A stretch of 64,000 nt of DNA from Aplidium turbinatum (GCA_918807975.1 OU964918.1:21312477-21376476); one strand, 5' to 3'. Counted from the stretch's first letter, positions 1 through 11,500 are shown. Numbers and translations are program-made. The notes: generated by a model not told the origin, from the letters alone.

Positions 1-229
1 AATATATGTAGGGCGGGTAGGCCTACTTCACCAACGAAAACAAAAGAACTCAATAGTATTTTTGAGCAAATGAATCAGGCCTAATAATATTTTTCTCTGC
101 TAAGCACCTTTTTCAAAAGTAGAGTGTTCGATTTTATCTTTTCATAAAATTCACTACATGTCAAATCAACATTAATTTTGCAAGTCAGGAAAGCTTTGAC
201 ATTCTGTTCTAGCATTAGGCCTCTGTCAT
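1..229. other. Intergenic, nothing recognised
   Basis: I see no coding similarity, RNA gene or element end here. The sequence is AT-rich single-copy-looking DNA with the TAGGCCTA-type palindromes that are scattered across the whole window. Confidence 0.5.
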
Positions 230-430
230 CAGGGGCGCCGGAAGCAGGGGGGGACAGGGAGGGGCGATTGCCCCCCTGCCCTCAATTTTTCTGTAGATGG
301 GGGGGCAGGGGGAGAAATGGTGCCCTATTAAGGTCATGTAAGTTACTGCACATTTCGCAAAAAAACGCCTTCGTTTTATCCAATCCTCACTCGTTTTGCA
401 AAACGTCACCAGCTGCTTAGCCAATCAGAT
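230..430 (+). mobile_element. hAT-type element, left end only
   Basis: The sequence starts CAGGGGCGCCGGAAGC and its first 130 bases match the left end of the complete element at 32488-34963, including the G-rich block, the C-rich block and the stretch around GTCATGTAAG. That complete copy has an 8-bp target duplication and matching right end. Here I cannot find a right end GGCGCCCCTG or a second copy of the flank, so this is a 5' fragment or a copy whose right end has decayed. The end coordinate is approximate. Confidence 0.7.
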
Positions 431-1019
431 GTGTTATGGTTAGAGTTGCTTTCCCAGTGACGTCAATGCGTACAATCGCTAGACTATTTCGTCATACGCA
501 CAGAATGGCCTCTTGTCACGGTACACTGTACAGCATCATAGAGGCGAAAAGATTGTTGCTGTTTTTTGATGTCTCCTCGCCATGTACTTTAGCCTACTAG
601 CTTTCATAGTCATGCCTTTGCCCTTTTTACAGCGTTGATATAACGTTACTTCGCCAATGAACGTTCAGGTGCGGATGCAATATTTAGTTCGTTAAGCTTC
701 TATACGCAGGAGGCAAACTTATCCAGCTTTTTGTACAAATTGCTTGCGGTTGTAATGTTTAGGCCTAAGTGTTAGTTTTTGTAGTGTAGGCCTAACTTGA
801 AGACCAAGATCCTTGAAGACCAACTCCACTTCCTCATAGTAAGGATCGGGAAACGCTGGGGCAAAGTCCTAGTAGGCCAACGGAGCTATGGCACTAGCAA
901 TGGCCTGTGCTAGTCAAATCATGGCTCAACATGCCTCATGAATATTACAAAGATAAAGTAGAGTTTTAAAATGCTATATTTATCCTGTTTTTCATTACAA
1001 CTCTGAAACCTGGAATATT
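431..1019. other. Intergenic, nothing recognised
   Basis: No supported gene or element boundary. It may include unrecognised interior of the element whose left end is at 230. Confidence 0.4.
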
Positions 1020-1412
1020 TCAACAAAAATGGCAGAAAAGATTAATGCTTTTGAAATGTGGTGTTTCCGTAGAATGCAACGCATTTCATGGCTGGCAAAG
1101 AAAACAAATAAAGAAATTCTACACCAAGTGAACCAAACCAGAACTCTGTTAAAAAGTATGAAAACCAGACAATATAAATTTCTCGGCCATGTAATAAGAA
1201 AGCAAAAACTGGAGCATCTCTCTTTAACTGGTAAAATTTTTGGAAAGCGGGCACCTGGCAGACAAAGACAAACACATCTGGAACAATTTAACGACAAAAC
1301 AGAAACAATTATCCATGCAACATATAATAGGAACATTTGGTCTAATTATTCATCTGAGGCCGTCGATGCCTGGTTCAGGCAAGGCAATTGAAGAAGAAGG
1401 ATGGATGGATGG
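1020..1412 (+). pseudogene. LINE fragment, C-terminal end of reverse-transcriptase polyprotein with 3' tail
   Basis: The 120-residue frame at 1029-1391 reads AFEMWCFRRMQRISWLAKK, then NKEIL, FLGHVIRK and GKRAPGRQRQTH. This is the pattern seen after the reverse-transcriptase domain of many invertebrate non-LTR retrotransposons (ISW...TNEEVL, FLGHVIRK, GRQR). The stop codon is followed at once by GAAGAAGAAGG and repeated ATGG units, a typical simple-repeat LINE 3' end. It is a strongly 5'-truncated insertion: endonuclease and catalytic RT motifs are absent. The frame is open over this short span, which suggests a fairly young copy. Clade not assigned. Confidence 0.8.
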
Positions 1413-1693
1413 TCATTTTATTTTTGTTTGGATGCGAAACGCCGAAACACACATAAAACAAAAACTGACAGTGTGCATCCAATGACGCCTAACTGAATAA
1501 GGCCTAACTGAATATATGAAAATGAACATTCATGACGAATTAAATATTTAGACAACTATTATTCCATGTCTAACACTGGATTTTGGTCTTGCAACGTTAA
1601 AATTAAGATTGTTCATGACTTCTACACATTAAATGGATGTATGATCACCACATAGGCGAAGCACAATTTGACAGATTTAGTTTTGATTTGTTT

Positions 1694-1850
1694 TGGAAAT
1701 GCTCTCAGAGCGCACCAAATTGGAAGAATTTTTCAAAAATTTCTGTTTTTCAAAAATTCCCCAGACCCCCCGCTGGAAGTGTTGCCTTCGGCAACACGCC
1801 TTCGGGCTTCGCCCGACGGTTACGCCCTTCGTGCCTACTACCTTGCTGCA
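1694..1850 (-). repeat. Dispersed repeat with C-rich/CTTCGGG hairpin block
   Basis: The stretch beginning AATGCTCTCAGAGCGCACC and running through CCCCAGACCCCCCGCTGG, CCTTCGGC and GGGCTTCGCCCG is repeated in diverged form at 4573-4700 inside another element. The block GGGCTTCGCCC is self-complementary. On the minus strand it reads GGGGTCTGGGG followed by GAAG, matching similar blocks at 42718, 48450 and 51607. It is probably an internal segment of a non-autonomous transposon whose ends I could not place here. Confidence 0.6.
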
Positions 1851-1899
1851 GCATATTTCCAAGTCGCTTTCCCAACGGTTTAAGCCACCGAACGTCACT

Positions 1900-3300
1900 G
1901 ATTGATGCCCACTGGTATGTACAAAGCTTTGCAAATATCACACAATGAATAGGCTAAAAGTACACAAGTCTGCATTGTAAAATAACAAAAATAATAATAT
2001 AGCCTATTTCGACTCTCAATTGATAGCACGAAAGATGAAAACAGTTTGCTGCTCAAAGCATTTACTAACATGAATTCAGTTTCTTTATGTTGTGCTCAAT
2101 ATTTTATTTTTTACCAAATTGACAAGGTGTTTCAATCATAGGCTCTTTTGAACAGTTTCTTCCTTTGTATTGTACACTATTATTCCTTGATGTGTGCAGG
2201 AGTTTTTCTTTTGACTATTTTAGACCTGCGTAGGCTAACTTTATTCATGCTAGTTGATCAACACAATCTCCAAAGCTGACCACAAAGTTGATCTTAATTG
2301 ATAAGGAATTTCGTACCCGTTGAATAAATTCTGCAGAACTTAATGTTGTAGTTTGCATTACTTCCGCAGGAAAGACTATTTCAACAGTATTCTTCGTATC
2401 CACCTGATCTTGGCCTAACTCGCCATTTCAAGGATGCGCATTCTAATTGGTTGTCATTGTTTTAGCCAATTTTTTTTGCGTGATTTGTACGTTGGCTCAA
2501 CATGTTTTACGAACGTTAAAACGTTGATTTATTAGCACTTTTTACTTGCATGCCCAGTCACTATCGAAGACATTTCACTGCACTTTCACTTCTCATGCAA
2601 AATGTTGAAAGTGATTTCCACCCCAAGCTAGGGCTAAACTTGAAAACAGTTAAAGAAAAAGTAGAAAGCCAGGTCGCACTATGTTATCGTTGCCACATCT
2701 TCACATGAATTTATGTTACTGCCCCGAAGGCATGAATTAGCGTCCTGGATAAATACACCAAACAAAACGAAATCTATGCTAAACAAAAACTTATGTACTG
2801 CTACAGTGTTTGTTTTAGTTTGTAGATGAACTAGTAAACAATTTGAGTAGAAAGGTAACCATAAACAAACATAACTCAGCAACAACGCTACATTTAACAT
2901 TATAAAAACAAAAAACAATAAGCAAACGTTTTTCGCTAGTCATAGGCCTACATCCCCTTTCAAGCCTATAAGAAAAGAAAAAAAAATATTAAAGAATTAT
3001 ACAATATCACAACAAAAATATGGTCAAGTCTAAACAGTTGGAAAATTGCTTGACTTGCTCACACAAAATCATAATTGAAAAATTACGCAGCACAACAGGT
3101 CAAGTGTTTGAGAGGTAAAGTTAATTAATTGTTCAGAAAAGGTCTCAAGCAGGTTAGCCTACACAAGATGCACAGAAGCACAACACGAGATAGTGGCACA
3201 AACAAAACAAAAATACGAGCACAAGACGTGTCAGCTCAATAAAAAAACTGTTAAAAGATAGGAAGCTCCGCCAGCAAATAATTGCCTGTTGAGCCCTTAG
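1900..3300. other. Intergenic, nothing recognised
   Basis: No gene, RNA or element end that I can support. Short open frames here are AT-rich and have no family resemblance. Confidence 0.4.
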
Positions 3301-4080
3301 TTAAAAGATTTGATGATCGATTCCTCGTGAATCTTGGTGTCGAATTCGGACAAACACTAACACTTTCATTAGAACAGTTTCGAAGGACTCCAATGCAGGT
3401 TTATTGTTTGAACACGATTGGCAGCTGCTAATATGATCTTTAATTGCACTGTTTTTATTAAAATTAGCTGGATTCAAATGCTCTCCCACTCTCGTCGCCA
3501 AATGTCGCGTGATCATACCAATGTAGGTAGGCTATACCTACAGTACGGTATGTCGAACTTGCATTATACAAGTAAGTGAACTTAGGCTATATGATGTTTG
3601 AACATAAGGGGAAAGGAGTTTTAGACTTGAACTATAAATATTTTTACAAACGGGAAAAAATCTTAACGTTAAACTTCAAGGCAATAAATCTGGACAAACT
3701 TGTGGCAAAACGTTTGGATTCCTTACCAATAAACGGTATTATTAGAAAGTTCTTGAAATCAGGCTCCTCAACGTGGGGGACGTAGTAGAAACTGAATTCG
3801 AATGACTGTTTCAATAATGAAATCAATGAATTACGCTCATACTTTGGTGCTAATCATTATCCGACTTGGTTTTTCAATAAGGTTCTTAGAGGGTTTTTGA
3901 ATACGGTTTTGTTAATAGTGTTTGGAAACGCATGTGACGTTAGCGGCAACCGGTATTCTGCTGTCGGGTGTCGGCATAAAGTGGAAGTTTTCTTACAGAG
4001 CTCTGAGCAACTTGACTGGAAAGAGCTGCTGCTCGCCTGTTGCATCATTCTACTCGTGAATTAGATTGCCGTATATCACT
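3301..4080 (-). pseudogene. Penelope-like retroelement, 3' part (RT thumb to GIY-YIG endonuclease)
   Basis: Three minus-strand pieces follow in order. At 4048-3857 the frame ends AFPNTINKTVFKN, like the thumb region after the RT of Penelope-like elements. At 3826-3644 comes IIPFIGKESKRFATSLSRF, resembling the linker (P-Y/F-I-G...S) that precedes the endonuclease. At 3523-3301 comes YIGMITRHLATRVGEHL then SAIKDHISSC, a GIY-YIG nuclease signature. The pieces are in different frames with stops between them, so this is a dead relic. The catalytic RT part is not in the window. Family assignment rests on motif order only. Confidence 0.7.
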
Positions 4081-4162
4081 TGCGCATGATCACCAGGATG
4101 TGTCTTCGACGTAGATTTTTGTCCAAGTTGTTAGCCTACGTGCTGATAGCTTAGCATGGAGG

Positions 4163-4821
4163 CAGGCGCGGATCTATGGGGGGGGCCCGAAGGGGCCCGC
4201 CCCCCACCCCCCGAAATTTTGTGAGAAATTGTTGAATGGATTGATATGCTTCTAAACAGCTGATATTAGTCCCACAGCGGACTTACAACCCCCCTTTGGC
4301 ACGCGTGTGACGTCACGATATTGAGAATGATGCTTTCAGTCTCCATGTCTCTAAAACAAAGCTTGCCTAATTTTAAGCGAAACTGCATAAAAACAGCGAG
4401 TTTTGCCAATACCAAACATTCAAACATCTCAGCCAGGAATCAGCAACAAGAAAACATAGAGACTTAGCTTTATTACCAAAAAAATGCCGAAGAAAACATG
4501 ATCTTATTCTTTTGCTATGCCACCGGTCAGCACCATTTCACAGGAACATTTATACCCATATTTTTGTTGAAAATGCTCTCAGAATGCACCAAATTCAAAG
4601 TAATTTTTCAAAATTTTCTGGATGAGGCCCCCCAGACCCCCAGCCGCTGGGTATCGCCTTTGGCGAACACGCCGTCGGGCTTCGCCCGCCGGCCGTCAAA
4701 CCCCCCAAATTCCTGGCTACGCCACTGGTTGTTCATATCTGTTTTTTCTTTTTCTTACTTTTTAATTCATTTTCAAATTTTCTGCCCCCCCCCCCCAAAA
4801 AAAACCCTAGATCCGCGCCTG
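4163..4821. mobile_element. Non-autonomous hAT-type element, 659 bp
   Basis: Terminal inverted repeats are CAGGCGCGGATCTA at the left and TAGATCCGCGCCTG at the right. The 8-bp duplication CATGGAGG is exact on both sides (4155-4162 and 4822-4829). The subtermini are G-rich at the left and C-rich at the right. The interior 4573-4700 carries the repeat block also seen at 1694-1850. No transposase remnant is visible. Confidence 0.92.
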
Positions 4822-4829
4822 CATGGAGG

Positions 4830-5461
4830 GCTTCAGCATGGTGTTTGTAGGTTAGGAAAGACTGGGGGAAGTTGGGCCATTTTTCACATTTTTGAACGTA
4901 GATCACTCAACTCTAACTCGATTGCAGAACTTTATGCATCATTATGATCTTGATTCTTCGAGTAATTCTTTCTGAATTTTGAATTTATTGTAAATCCCTC
5001 AGGTAAAAATGTATTAGGGTTTAAAAAACGGTAACTTTTCGACCCAATGTGCCCCCACCCCTTGGGTACATTAGGCCGTGCATAGGGCACGTTAAGCCGG
5101 TGTGTAGAACAATAAAGAAATAACCATACTAAATCAGTGTTAACTGCAAATGATGAATTAATATCATAAATGGACACTGTCCCGAAATACTTTCACGAAA
5201 GGACACTTGGCCGAAAGGACACTTTACCAAATCAACATGGATTATTTGTTTCCAAGAGTAGGGATTTTGAGTTAACTCGCCCTGTGTCACCATAGGCTAT
5301 TGTGTCAGGTCCATGTTGTCTTATGTGGATATTGTCTGTATAAAACTTATCGGGGACTTAAAAGTTGGCACTAATCCAAAAGACCAAATGTAGTCTACAT
5401 GTTTGACCTTGCTAAAACAAAAAGAGAGCACCCAGGCTAGGAATCCCTCAGCTAGAAATCC
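4830..5461. other. Intergenic with possible decayed TA-type transposon ends
   Basis: The motif CTGGGGGAAGTTGGGCC near 4863 and the opposing GTGCCCCCACCCC near 5050 resemble the GGGG-CAA-GTTGGG ends of Tc1/mariner-related MITEs, but I could not pair the ends or find a TA duplication with confidence. Repeats of GGACACTT near 5171-5222 are also visible. No gene. Confidence 0.3.
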
Positions 5462-5604
5462 CTGACCACCAGGGTCCGATTAACCATGAAGCACATGAGG
5501 CACAGGCCTCAGGCCCCTGGTTTTGGGGGTCCCCAATTTTTTACATTAATACCTTAGGCAGGGCCCACAAGACGGGAGGACAACCGGTGCATTGCATCGG
5601 GCCG

Positions 5605-5995
5605 GTGAGTTCAAGGGGGCCCGACAAAATGTTTAAATTCACACGATAAAAAGATTGATTTCAACAATTTTGCATAAAATATTGTTTTTATATTAGTTCC
5701 GTATGTCGAATGGGCCCCCTCATGGGTTGCCTAGGCTATGCCCTTTTTTTAAATTAGAGATTTTTCAATTTTTTGAGTTTAGGGGGGCCCGACAAAATGT
5801 TTAAATTTGCGTGCTCAGGTCAATTTTGCATAAAATATTGTTTTTTATATTAGTTTTGTATTTTGATTGGGCCCCCTCATGGGTATGCCCTTTTTTAGAA
5901 CAACAAAATTTTCAATTTTTTGCGTTCAGGGGGCCCGATGAAATATTTAAATTTGCGTGTTAAGGTCAATTTTGCATAAAATGTTTTTATATTTT
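5605..5995 (+). repeat. Tandem subterminal repeat, about three units of 150-165 bp
   Basis: Each unit starts with GGGGGCCCGA then AAATNTTTAAATT, followed by CAATTTTGCATAAAAT, a T-rich stretch and TGGGCCCCCTCATGGG. Units begin near 5615, 5780 and 5928, the last being incomplete. They lie just inside the left end of the 5470-10790 element and probably arose by slippage or unequal exchange within it. Confidence 0.8.
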
Positions 5996-6357
5996 GAAGT
6001 TGGTATTTCTTAATGTCATGAACAATAGCAATGCATTCATCCTTAGTTTGCTGCCCTAGTCTCTGCAGATTTCAAGGTCAGAAATGGTATTGTATGTTAA
6101 TGTAAAGCTGTATGCACACATATGCAATGCTATGTCAGCCATGCCGGATAGTGATTTAGTGATAGTGATTACAACTGAGATGATTTCACTGTTATGAAAT
6201 TTCTTCTTCATCACATGGCATGCAGCCTGAATGCTTCTGAGCCAATTGGCCTAAGAAGTCCTTATAGGCCTACCTGTTGTTTGTGATTTATCGCTTATGG
6301 GCATTATGCCAACAAGCGATAAATCACTAATGAATATGCCGCATATTCAGTACAGTA

Positions 6358-8119
6358 CCGTAAACCGGGGCTACATTGAACGCTTTTTGACTTCAAAATG
6401 AAGTGCATCAGCGGTTTCTTAACCTATCCGCACTAAATTGCAATATGTTAGGGGGACCAACTAGGTCTCTAAATAGCACAAACAACATTCAGTTTTAAGC
6501 TCTATCTTAACCGCTTTTTTTAGAAAATTGTCGGTGTTCAAAGTAACCCCGTGATCGGGGTTACTTTGAACAGACGTGAATTGTTTACGTTTGTTCAAAT
6601 TTGGCTGTATATGAGGTTACTTTAAACACATTGAAAGTTTTTAAAAAGCCTTTTTGATATCGGTACCGTAGTATATTGACAATAAACAACATATTTCACT
6701 GAAGAGAACATATTTACACAAACTGGTACACGAATTGGCAATAGCAATTATTATGCTACAGGAAGACAAGGAATATGGCTCAAAACAGTTCATATTAACG
6801 TAGGTTTTGCAACTACTTTCCCCACATGTATTCGAAGTCAGGAAATCGAAGAATATTTCTGTTATTCAGAGGAATGGCTTTGGGCTGTACTTTGACAATA
6901 TCATCCCACTCATAGAGCATCTCATCTTCGGTTTGGGGCCATCTCCATCCATTTCGATTGCACTTTGTCAATGTCGATACCACCGCTCCTTCGCTCTCAA
7001 CACTTGTCACTTTACCGGGAAACTGTTGCTCTTCGTATTCAACAATTATGTACTCTCCAATTGCAATATATTTTTTCTTAGATTCTTCTGCTTCATTTTC
7101 TTCAATATCACCATCAGAAACCGTATCATCCTCTGAAGCACCATCTTCTATGCTTTCGTCCTCATACGACTCATCGCCTTCCGATTCATCTTCACCGTCC
7201 GTACCGGTAACTGCAGTTGCACTTTTAGATGTGCCTGCAAAAATATTTATCCAGAACAGCAGTGCAATGAAATCGAATGAAGTTAATGATGTGCTTTCAT
7301 AGCAGAAATATATTAGACACCAATACCAGTACTGGTACATAAAATTAAGTTATTTAACCTTTGCAATAAAACTAACAAAACAGAGGATTCTAGAAATAAA
7401 AGAATGGTTACCGGTATGTGCTCTGGTGCTCACCTGCTTCTGCTATCTCATCACATGTGATGCTTTTCCCTGGAATGGCATTGATCTTCTTTCTTCTCTT
7501 CTTTGGTCTGTCCTCATCCACATCATTCTGAGCACTCCAAGAACTGCATCTGACACTCTGCGAGCTGTGTCGGTACCGGTACTGGCATCGCCATTTTCAT
7601 TCAAATCATAGTCTGGAAGCCGTTCCAACACTTTTTGCGGATCGAAAGGATGAATACCGCATTTTCGAAATCCACTTTTGACGTTCAAAGTAACCCCAGA
7701 ATACTGTTCAAAGTAACCCCATCTAGCATATGACTCAAGCTTTTCAAAACTACTACAAAAAAACTCGATGTGCATATTGATATAACTTGCTTATGACTTA
7801 CCCTTCAATTGATAAAAAGGTCTTGGCCAAAAGCGTTAAAACCACTCAGACACACAGTGAAGTATTCTTACCTTGCCAAAACTGATTATTTCCCTCAAAA
7901 TCGAGGTTGAAAGCAAACTAGTCTCAAAGCAGCAATCTTCTTTTTTTCGAACAGAAAGGGTTTCCATAAATAATTTACCATACACTATTTACAAATTGAC
8001 CGCTAAACAGAAAAATAAAATAAGCGAAGATACGTTTTTAGGTAAACATACAATGAACAAACAAAATAAAAAAAAATGTTCAAAGTTACCCTGGCGTTCA
8101 AAGTAGCCCCGGTTTACGG
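6358..8119 (-). mobile_element. pogo-like (Tc1/mariner superfamily) element, copy A
   Basis: Ends are CCGTAAACCGGGGCTAC at the left and its complement at the right, flanked by TA (6356-6357 and 8120-8121). It is nearly identical to 24410-26172 but in the opposite orientation. Copies of GGGGTTACTTTGAAC or its complement occur near both ends, and a perfect 36-bp palindrome of this motif lies at 6536-6571. These look like transposase-binding sites. The minus strand carries the last two exons of a DDE transposase (separate entry). The N-terminal DNA-binding and catalytic parts are missing, so it is an internally deleted derivative. Confidence 0.92.
6813..7775 (-). pseudogene. C-terminal part of pogo-like transposase (copy A), two exons
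   Basis: The upstream exon (7775-7434) includes SGFRKCGIHPFDPQKVLERL, the motif that closes the DDE domain of pogo/Tigger transposases (G-F-R-K-x-G-I-x-P-F-x-P). A GTGAGC donor follows, and an acceptor TTTTTGCAG opens the downstream exon (7234-6813). That exon encodes an acidic E/D-rich linker, then GEYIIVEYEEQQFPGKV, NGWRWP and YEWDDI, ending in a stop at 6813-6815. In the upstream exon the frame joining the next exon is a different one (PKKRRKKINTIPGKS), so a frameshift lies between it and the GFRK motif. Residual coding with no catalytic D-D-E: not functional as a transposase. Confidence 0.75.
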
Positions 8120-9367
8120 TAGTGTTCTTTCTGGATCTTGGATTTCAGCACCATAAGGTAGGCCATGTTTTGTATGATTCACACATCTCAGTATATAGCG
8201 ATACAACTCGCTTTCTCATGCAGGAAGAATGAGGATAAAAAATAAAAATCGAATCAAAGGTTATTTCTGTGCCAGTAGCTATGTCAATTTTCTACTGATG
8301 GTAGGCTATTCAGTTAAAAGCAAAACATGTAAAACGTTGCACAGAGGTGTGTTTGTTTTAACATTCTATTACTGGTACCACAATGAAATGGAACTAGTTT
8401 TAGTTGCATAGGCTATTAATAATTTCTGGAATAGCCTGCCATAATATTTTTATGAATACTTTGTATTTTTTCTTGTACTATTCTGGAATCCTGCTGTCAA
8501 TCAGCTCACATTTCAAAAACAGTAAATAGTAATGAAGTCAACAAGAGTTATGATGACTGTTTACGTAATGGGGCCTGGCACAATTATTGTGTGAAAAACA
8601 TTGTTTTTTATTTCTTTGATGACTACTGCTTTTAGTTTTTAATTGGTTAGCTTGTTTGTGTTACTACAAGGTGTTACTGCCTACTGGTGTTAGTGATTTA
8701 AGTGATGTTTAGTGCCAAACCAGACAACCATAATTAATATATATATATATACTTGCTATAGAATTTTAATATGCCAACCTTCTATCATATATAAAAAAGC
8801 CAATACTTTGATAAGTTTCAAGGAACCATTAATAAGCTCTGCTAGTTCAAATTCAAGTGTATATTTTGCTAATGTTTCCAGTATGAAATGCGCTCAATTT
8901 CCAATCTGTTAGAGAGATTTTTCATCCAATAATTTTTGTAACAAGTATAAGAGTGTTCATACTGTTAGAAAGTTGTAGGTAAATTGGCTAAATTAATATT
9001 TATGAAGTTATAGTTTTGCTTGAACTACTATTTGTTAACCCATATTTCATCATTCGCAGAGAGTACATTGCATTGCATCGAAAGCGATGGCCAATAGGCA
9101 GTGGTGCCGAAGTTAGTTGAGAATTGGGAGGGATAAATCAAAATTTTATCAAATTTTAGACGATTTTGAACATTGGGGGGGATGCATATTCTTATACACA
9201 ATTTTAGTGGTAGGCTACTGGTATTAAGTTTATTAAACAATCACCGGACTTTGATAAATTAGCTGCTAACAGCATAATATACAGATGAGAAATCATGTAG
9301 ATAAAAGTGCTACCAGTGCTCTTGTGAATGACTGCTGCAAGACTAAGAAACAAGCAAAGAAAAATTG

Positions 9368-9396
9368 GTACCTCCAGCGGGATTCGAACCTATGAC
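9368..9396 (-). other. tRNA-like B-box, relic
   Basis: The minus strand reads CATAGGTTCGAATCCCGCTGG, a perfect T-arm/B-box of a tRNA or tRNA-derived SINE. I could not fold the upstream sequence into D and anticodon arms, and no A-box lies at tRNA distance. Most likely a broken SINE head inside the hAT element. Confidence 0.35.
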
Positions 9397-9724
9397 CTTC
9401 CAATGAATACTTAGTTTTTCAAAAAAAACAAAAACAGAAGTTATACTTTTCTTCTAGCCCTCTCCTCCTTCACTAGAATCACTACACTTAGACTTAGTGC
9501 ACTATAGGACAAAGTCACTAGTCAGGAGACTGAAAACAATCGAAGCTACAGAAGAATATCTGCAAATTTATGACAAAATAATAACTTTCAAACACATCAC
9601 AAGAACTTATTACAACCGAACATATTGCGTCTTACGGTAGTGTGCATTGACAAGTCATTAGCAATGTCACTTATGCTGATGTCATTAGGAATGTTTTGGT
9701 GAATGTTGCAAACCATGCTAGCAT

Positions 9725-10489
9725 TCAACCTTTCCTGTCCCAAAGTATTTCTCGCAGCCAGATTTTCAATCTACAAAGATTGGAAAACAACCTCTCACAA
9801 GCAACAGACCTCACCGGGAAAATTAAGAGGACCTTAATCAGCTGGAGTATTTGAGAATGGAGAGGTTTTTCCAACCCGGACAATGCCTGGTAAGCTATTT
9901 TAGCATCATACTGAGATTTTGCTCCTGTTGCCTTTCTGAATGAATCAATTTGATAATTCATCGATTGCATTGATTGTCTATTCAGCTCTGGATGATTTTT
10001 GACCATTTTCAGGAACTAGGCCAGTCTTGAAAATTCGTGCAAGTTCTTTATACTTTGCCGAATCGGAATTCAGGCTACTTTCAAACCGTTCGGTCAGTTC
10101 AGAGATAACTCTGTCCATAAACTGATTGTAAAGTGCTTTATAATGCAGTTAAAAGTGTCTGCAGTAGCTGCCATCGAGCTTCCACCCAATCTTTCAGGGA
10201 CTCTTCTTTGCCGTGGTGCTTGCAAAGGTGTGATAAAATTAGCAGCACATTTTTCCGGAAGTGAAACTGCATTTTTGTAATTGTTCTCAAACTCCAAATC
10301 ACGACATTTCTCTATAGTGATTTTCAGGGTCTGAAACAGCTCTTCACAAGAGTCAATGTCAAGCTTTTCTCCTTGCAACGTGATACTAAATTGCTCCATT
10401 AGTGCCAAAGGCTTCAAAATCAGCACGACCCAAATATGTTTCTGCAGTTTCTTCATTACTGCAGTGCTGTGGCCAGTGACCTGGTCCAT
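9725..10489 (-). pseudogene. hAT transposase remnant (ZMYM/TTF-zinc-finger type)
   Basis: The upstream piece (10489-10094) contains MDQVTGHSTAVMKKLQKHIW and a helical stretch. The downstream piece (10006-9725) reads FRKATGAKSQYDAKIAYQAL, then LLIFPVRSVACERLFSNL and RLKIWLRE, the hAT dimerisation region (L-P/F-V-S...C-E-R-x-F-S). The two pieces are in different frames and the N-terminal zinc finger is absent. Spacing fits one protein broken by several lesions. Confidence 0.8.
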
Positions 10490-11015
10490 ATCGTCCTTAA
10501 TACCTTCAATAAAGGTCCTTCATTGTCTAGCGTCCAATCCAAGACAATTTAGAACTGTGATCAAACATCAATAGCCTAATAGAAAAACAACAGCAATTCG
10601 AGATGCTTGCAAACAACTAAATCGAAGTAAAACTTCATAGCAAATATTTTTTTTAAATTATTGGGGGGGATGCTGCCAAAATATTGGGGAGAATATATCC
10701 CCCCATCCCCCCCTACTTCGGCACCACTGCCAATAGGGGCCCCTAAACTTATCTGTGCCTCGGGCCCCCGTGAGCCTTAATTAGGCTCTGCTGACCACGG
10801 CAAAGTATAGGCTGGTCACGGCACGCACTGCAATAGAGTATAATTACTAGGAGGCTAGATAGGTTTACAGTTAATCATAACCATTGTCTAAGCCAGGGCT
10901 TCATAAACTGGGGGTCGCAACCCAACAAGGGGTCGCGTAAAGAATTTCAGGGGTAGCTGAGAGTATACCAATTTTCCACAAAGCATCCTAATTGACCCTT
11001 TTGCGCTAGACAAAG

Positions 11016-11500
11016 ATGATTTTACAAGATGATGTAAAACTTATTAGCTTTGTCAAGAGTCGCGCACTCAATTCTTTTATTTTTGCAAATTTATCTGGTG
11101 AAATGGAATCGGAGTTTAAAACCATTTTACTGCATTGTGAAGTGAGGTCGCTTGAAAGTTACAAGTTTAAAAAGGCCATTAGCCTAATGATGAAAATTGA
11201 AGTTGTGATTTTTCCAACGGAAAAAAATCAGACTTGGTCCACCATTTTCGCAATGACACCTGGCTTTTGAAATTGTGCTATTTATCAGATTTTGTTGAAA
11301 AACTAAACGAACTAAATTTGTCTCTCCAATGAGAAAACATCAAAGTTGAAAATGATTTGTTTGAAATATTCTCGATTACTGAGAAGTTTTTGGTTAACAA
11401 GTCAAACGTTATTAAGCCTTTGATTGTCGACTATTTGTCAAAAAAGCTATTGAAACAGTTTCAGAAGTATTTTCTTCCAGAATTAGACAATACCGTAGGC
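11016..11500 (+). pseudogene. hAT transposase middle part (host of the nested insertions)
   Basis: The frame 11016-11270 reads DVKLISFVKSRALNSFIF, ESEFKTILLHCEVRSLES, then a helical stretch: the segment upstream of the dimerisation domain in ZBED5/SCAND3-like hAT proteins (KSRALNSRLF...LLHTEVRWLS). It continues in other frames with LCYLSDFVEKLNELNLSLQ and IFSITEKFL up to 11500, where the next element is inserted. Frames change twice, so it is dead. Confidence 0.75.

Larger units (their letters stand above)
9099..10729 (-). mobile_element. hAT element with degenerate transposase, 1.63 kb
   Basis: Ends are CAGTGGTGCCGAAGT at the left and ACTTCGGCACCACTG at the right. The 8-bp duplication CCAATAGG is exact (9091-9098 and 10730-10737). 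Both subtermini contain a run of G (or C) beside ATATT. The interior carries minus-strand transposase remains. It is inserted near the right end of the outer element 5470-10790. Confidence 0.95.
5470..10790. mobile_element. Outer hAT-type element, 5.3 kb including two nested insertions
   Basis: The left end CAGGGTCCGATTAACC and the right end, read inward as CAGAGCCTAATTAAGG, form imperfect inverted repeats. Both continue into GAGGCACAG and GGCCC-rich subtermini. The 8-bp duplication CTGACCAC is exact (5462-5469 and 10791-10798). Two later insertions lie inside: the TA-type element 6358-8119 and the hAT element 9099-10729. Without them the host element is about 1.9 kb and shows no transposase of its own, so it was non-autonomous. 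Confidence 0.9.

Noticed and set aside
4498-4947. 149-codon open frame as a gene
   Set aside because: It runs through the end of a bounded hAT element, its duplication and a C10 tract, with no family resemblance. A chance frame.
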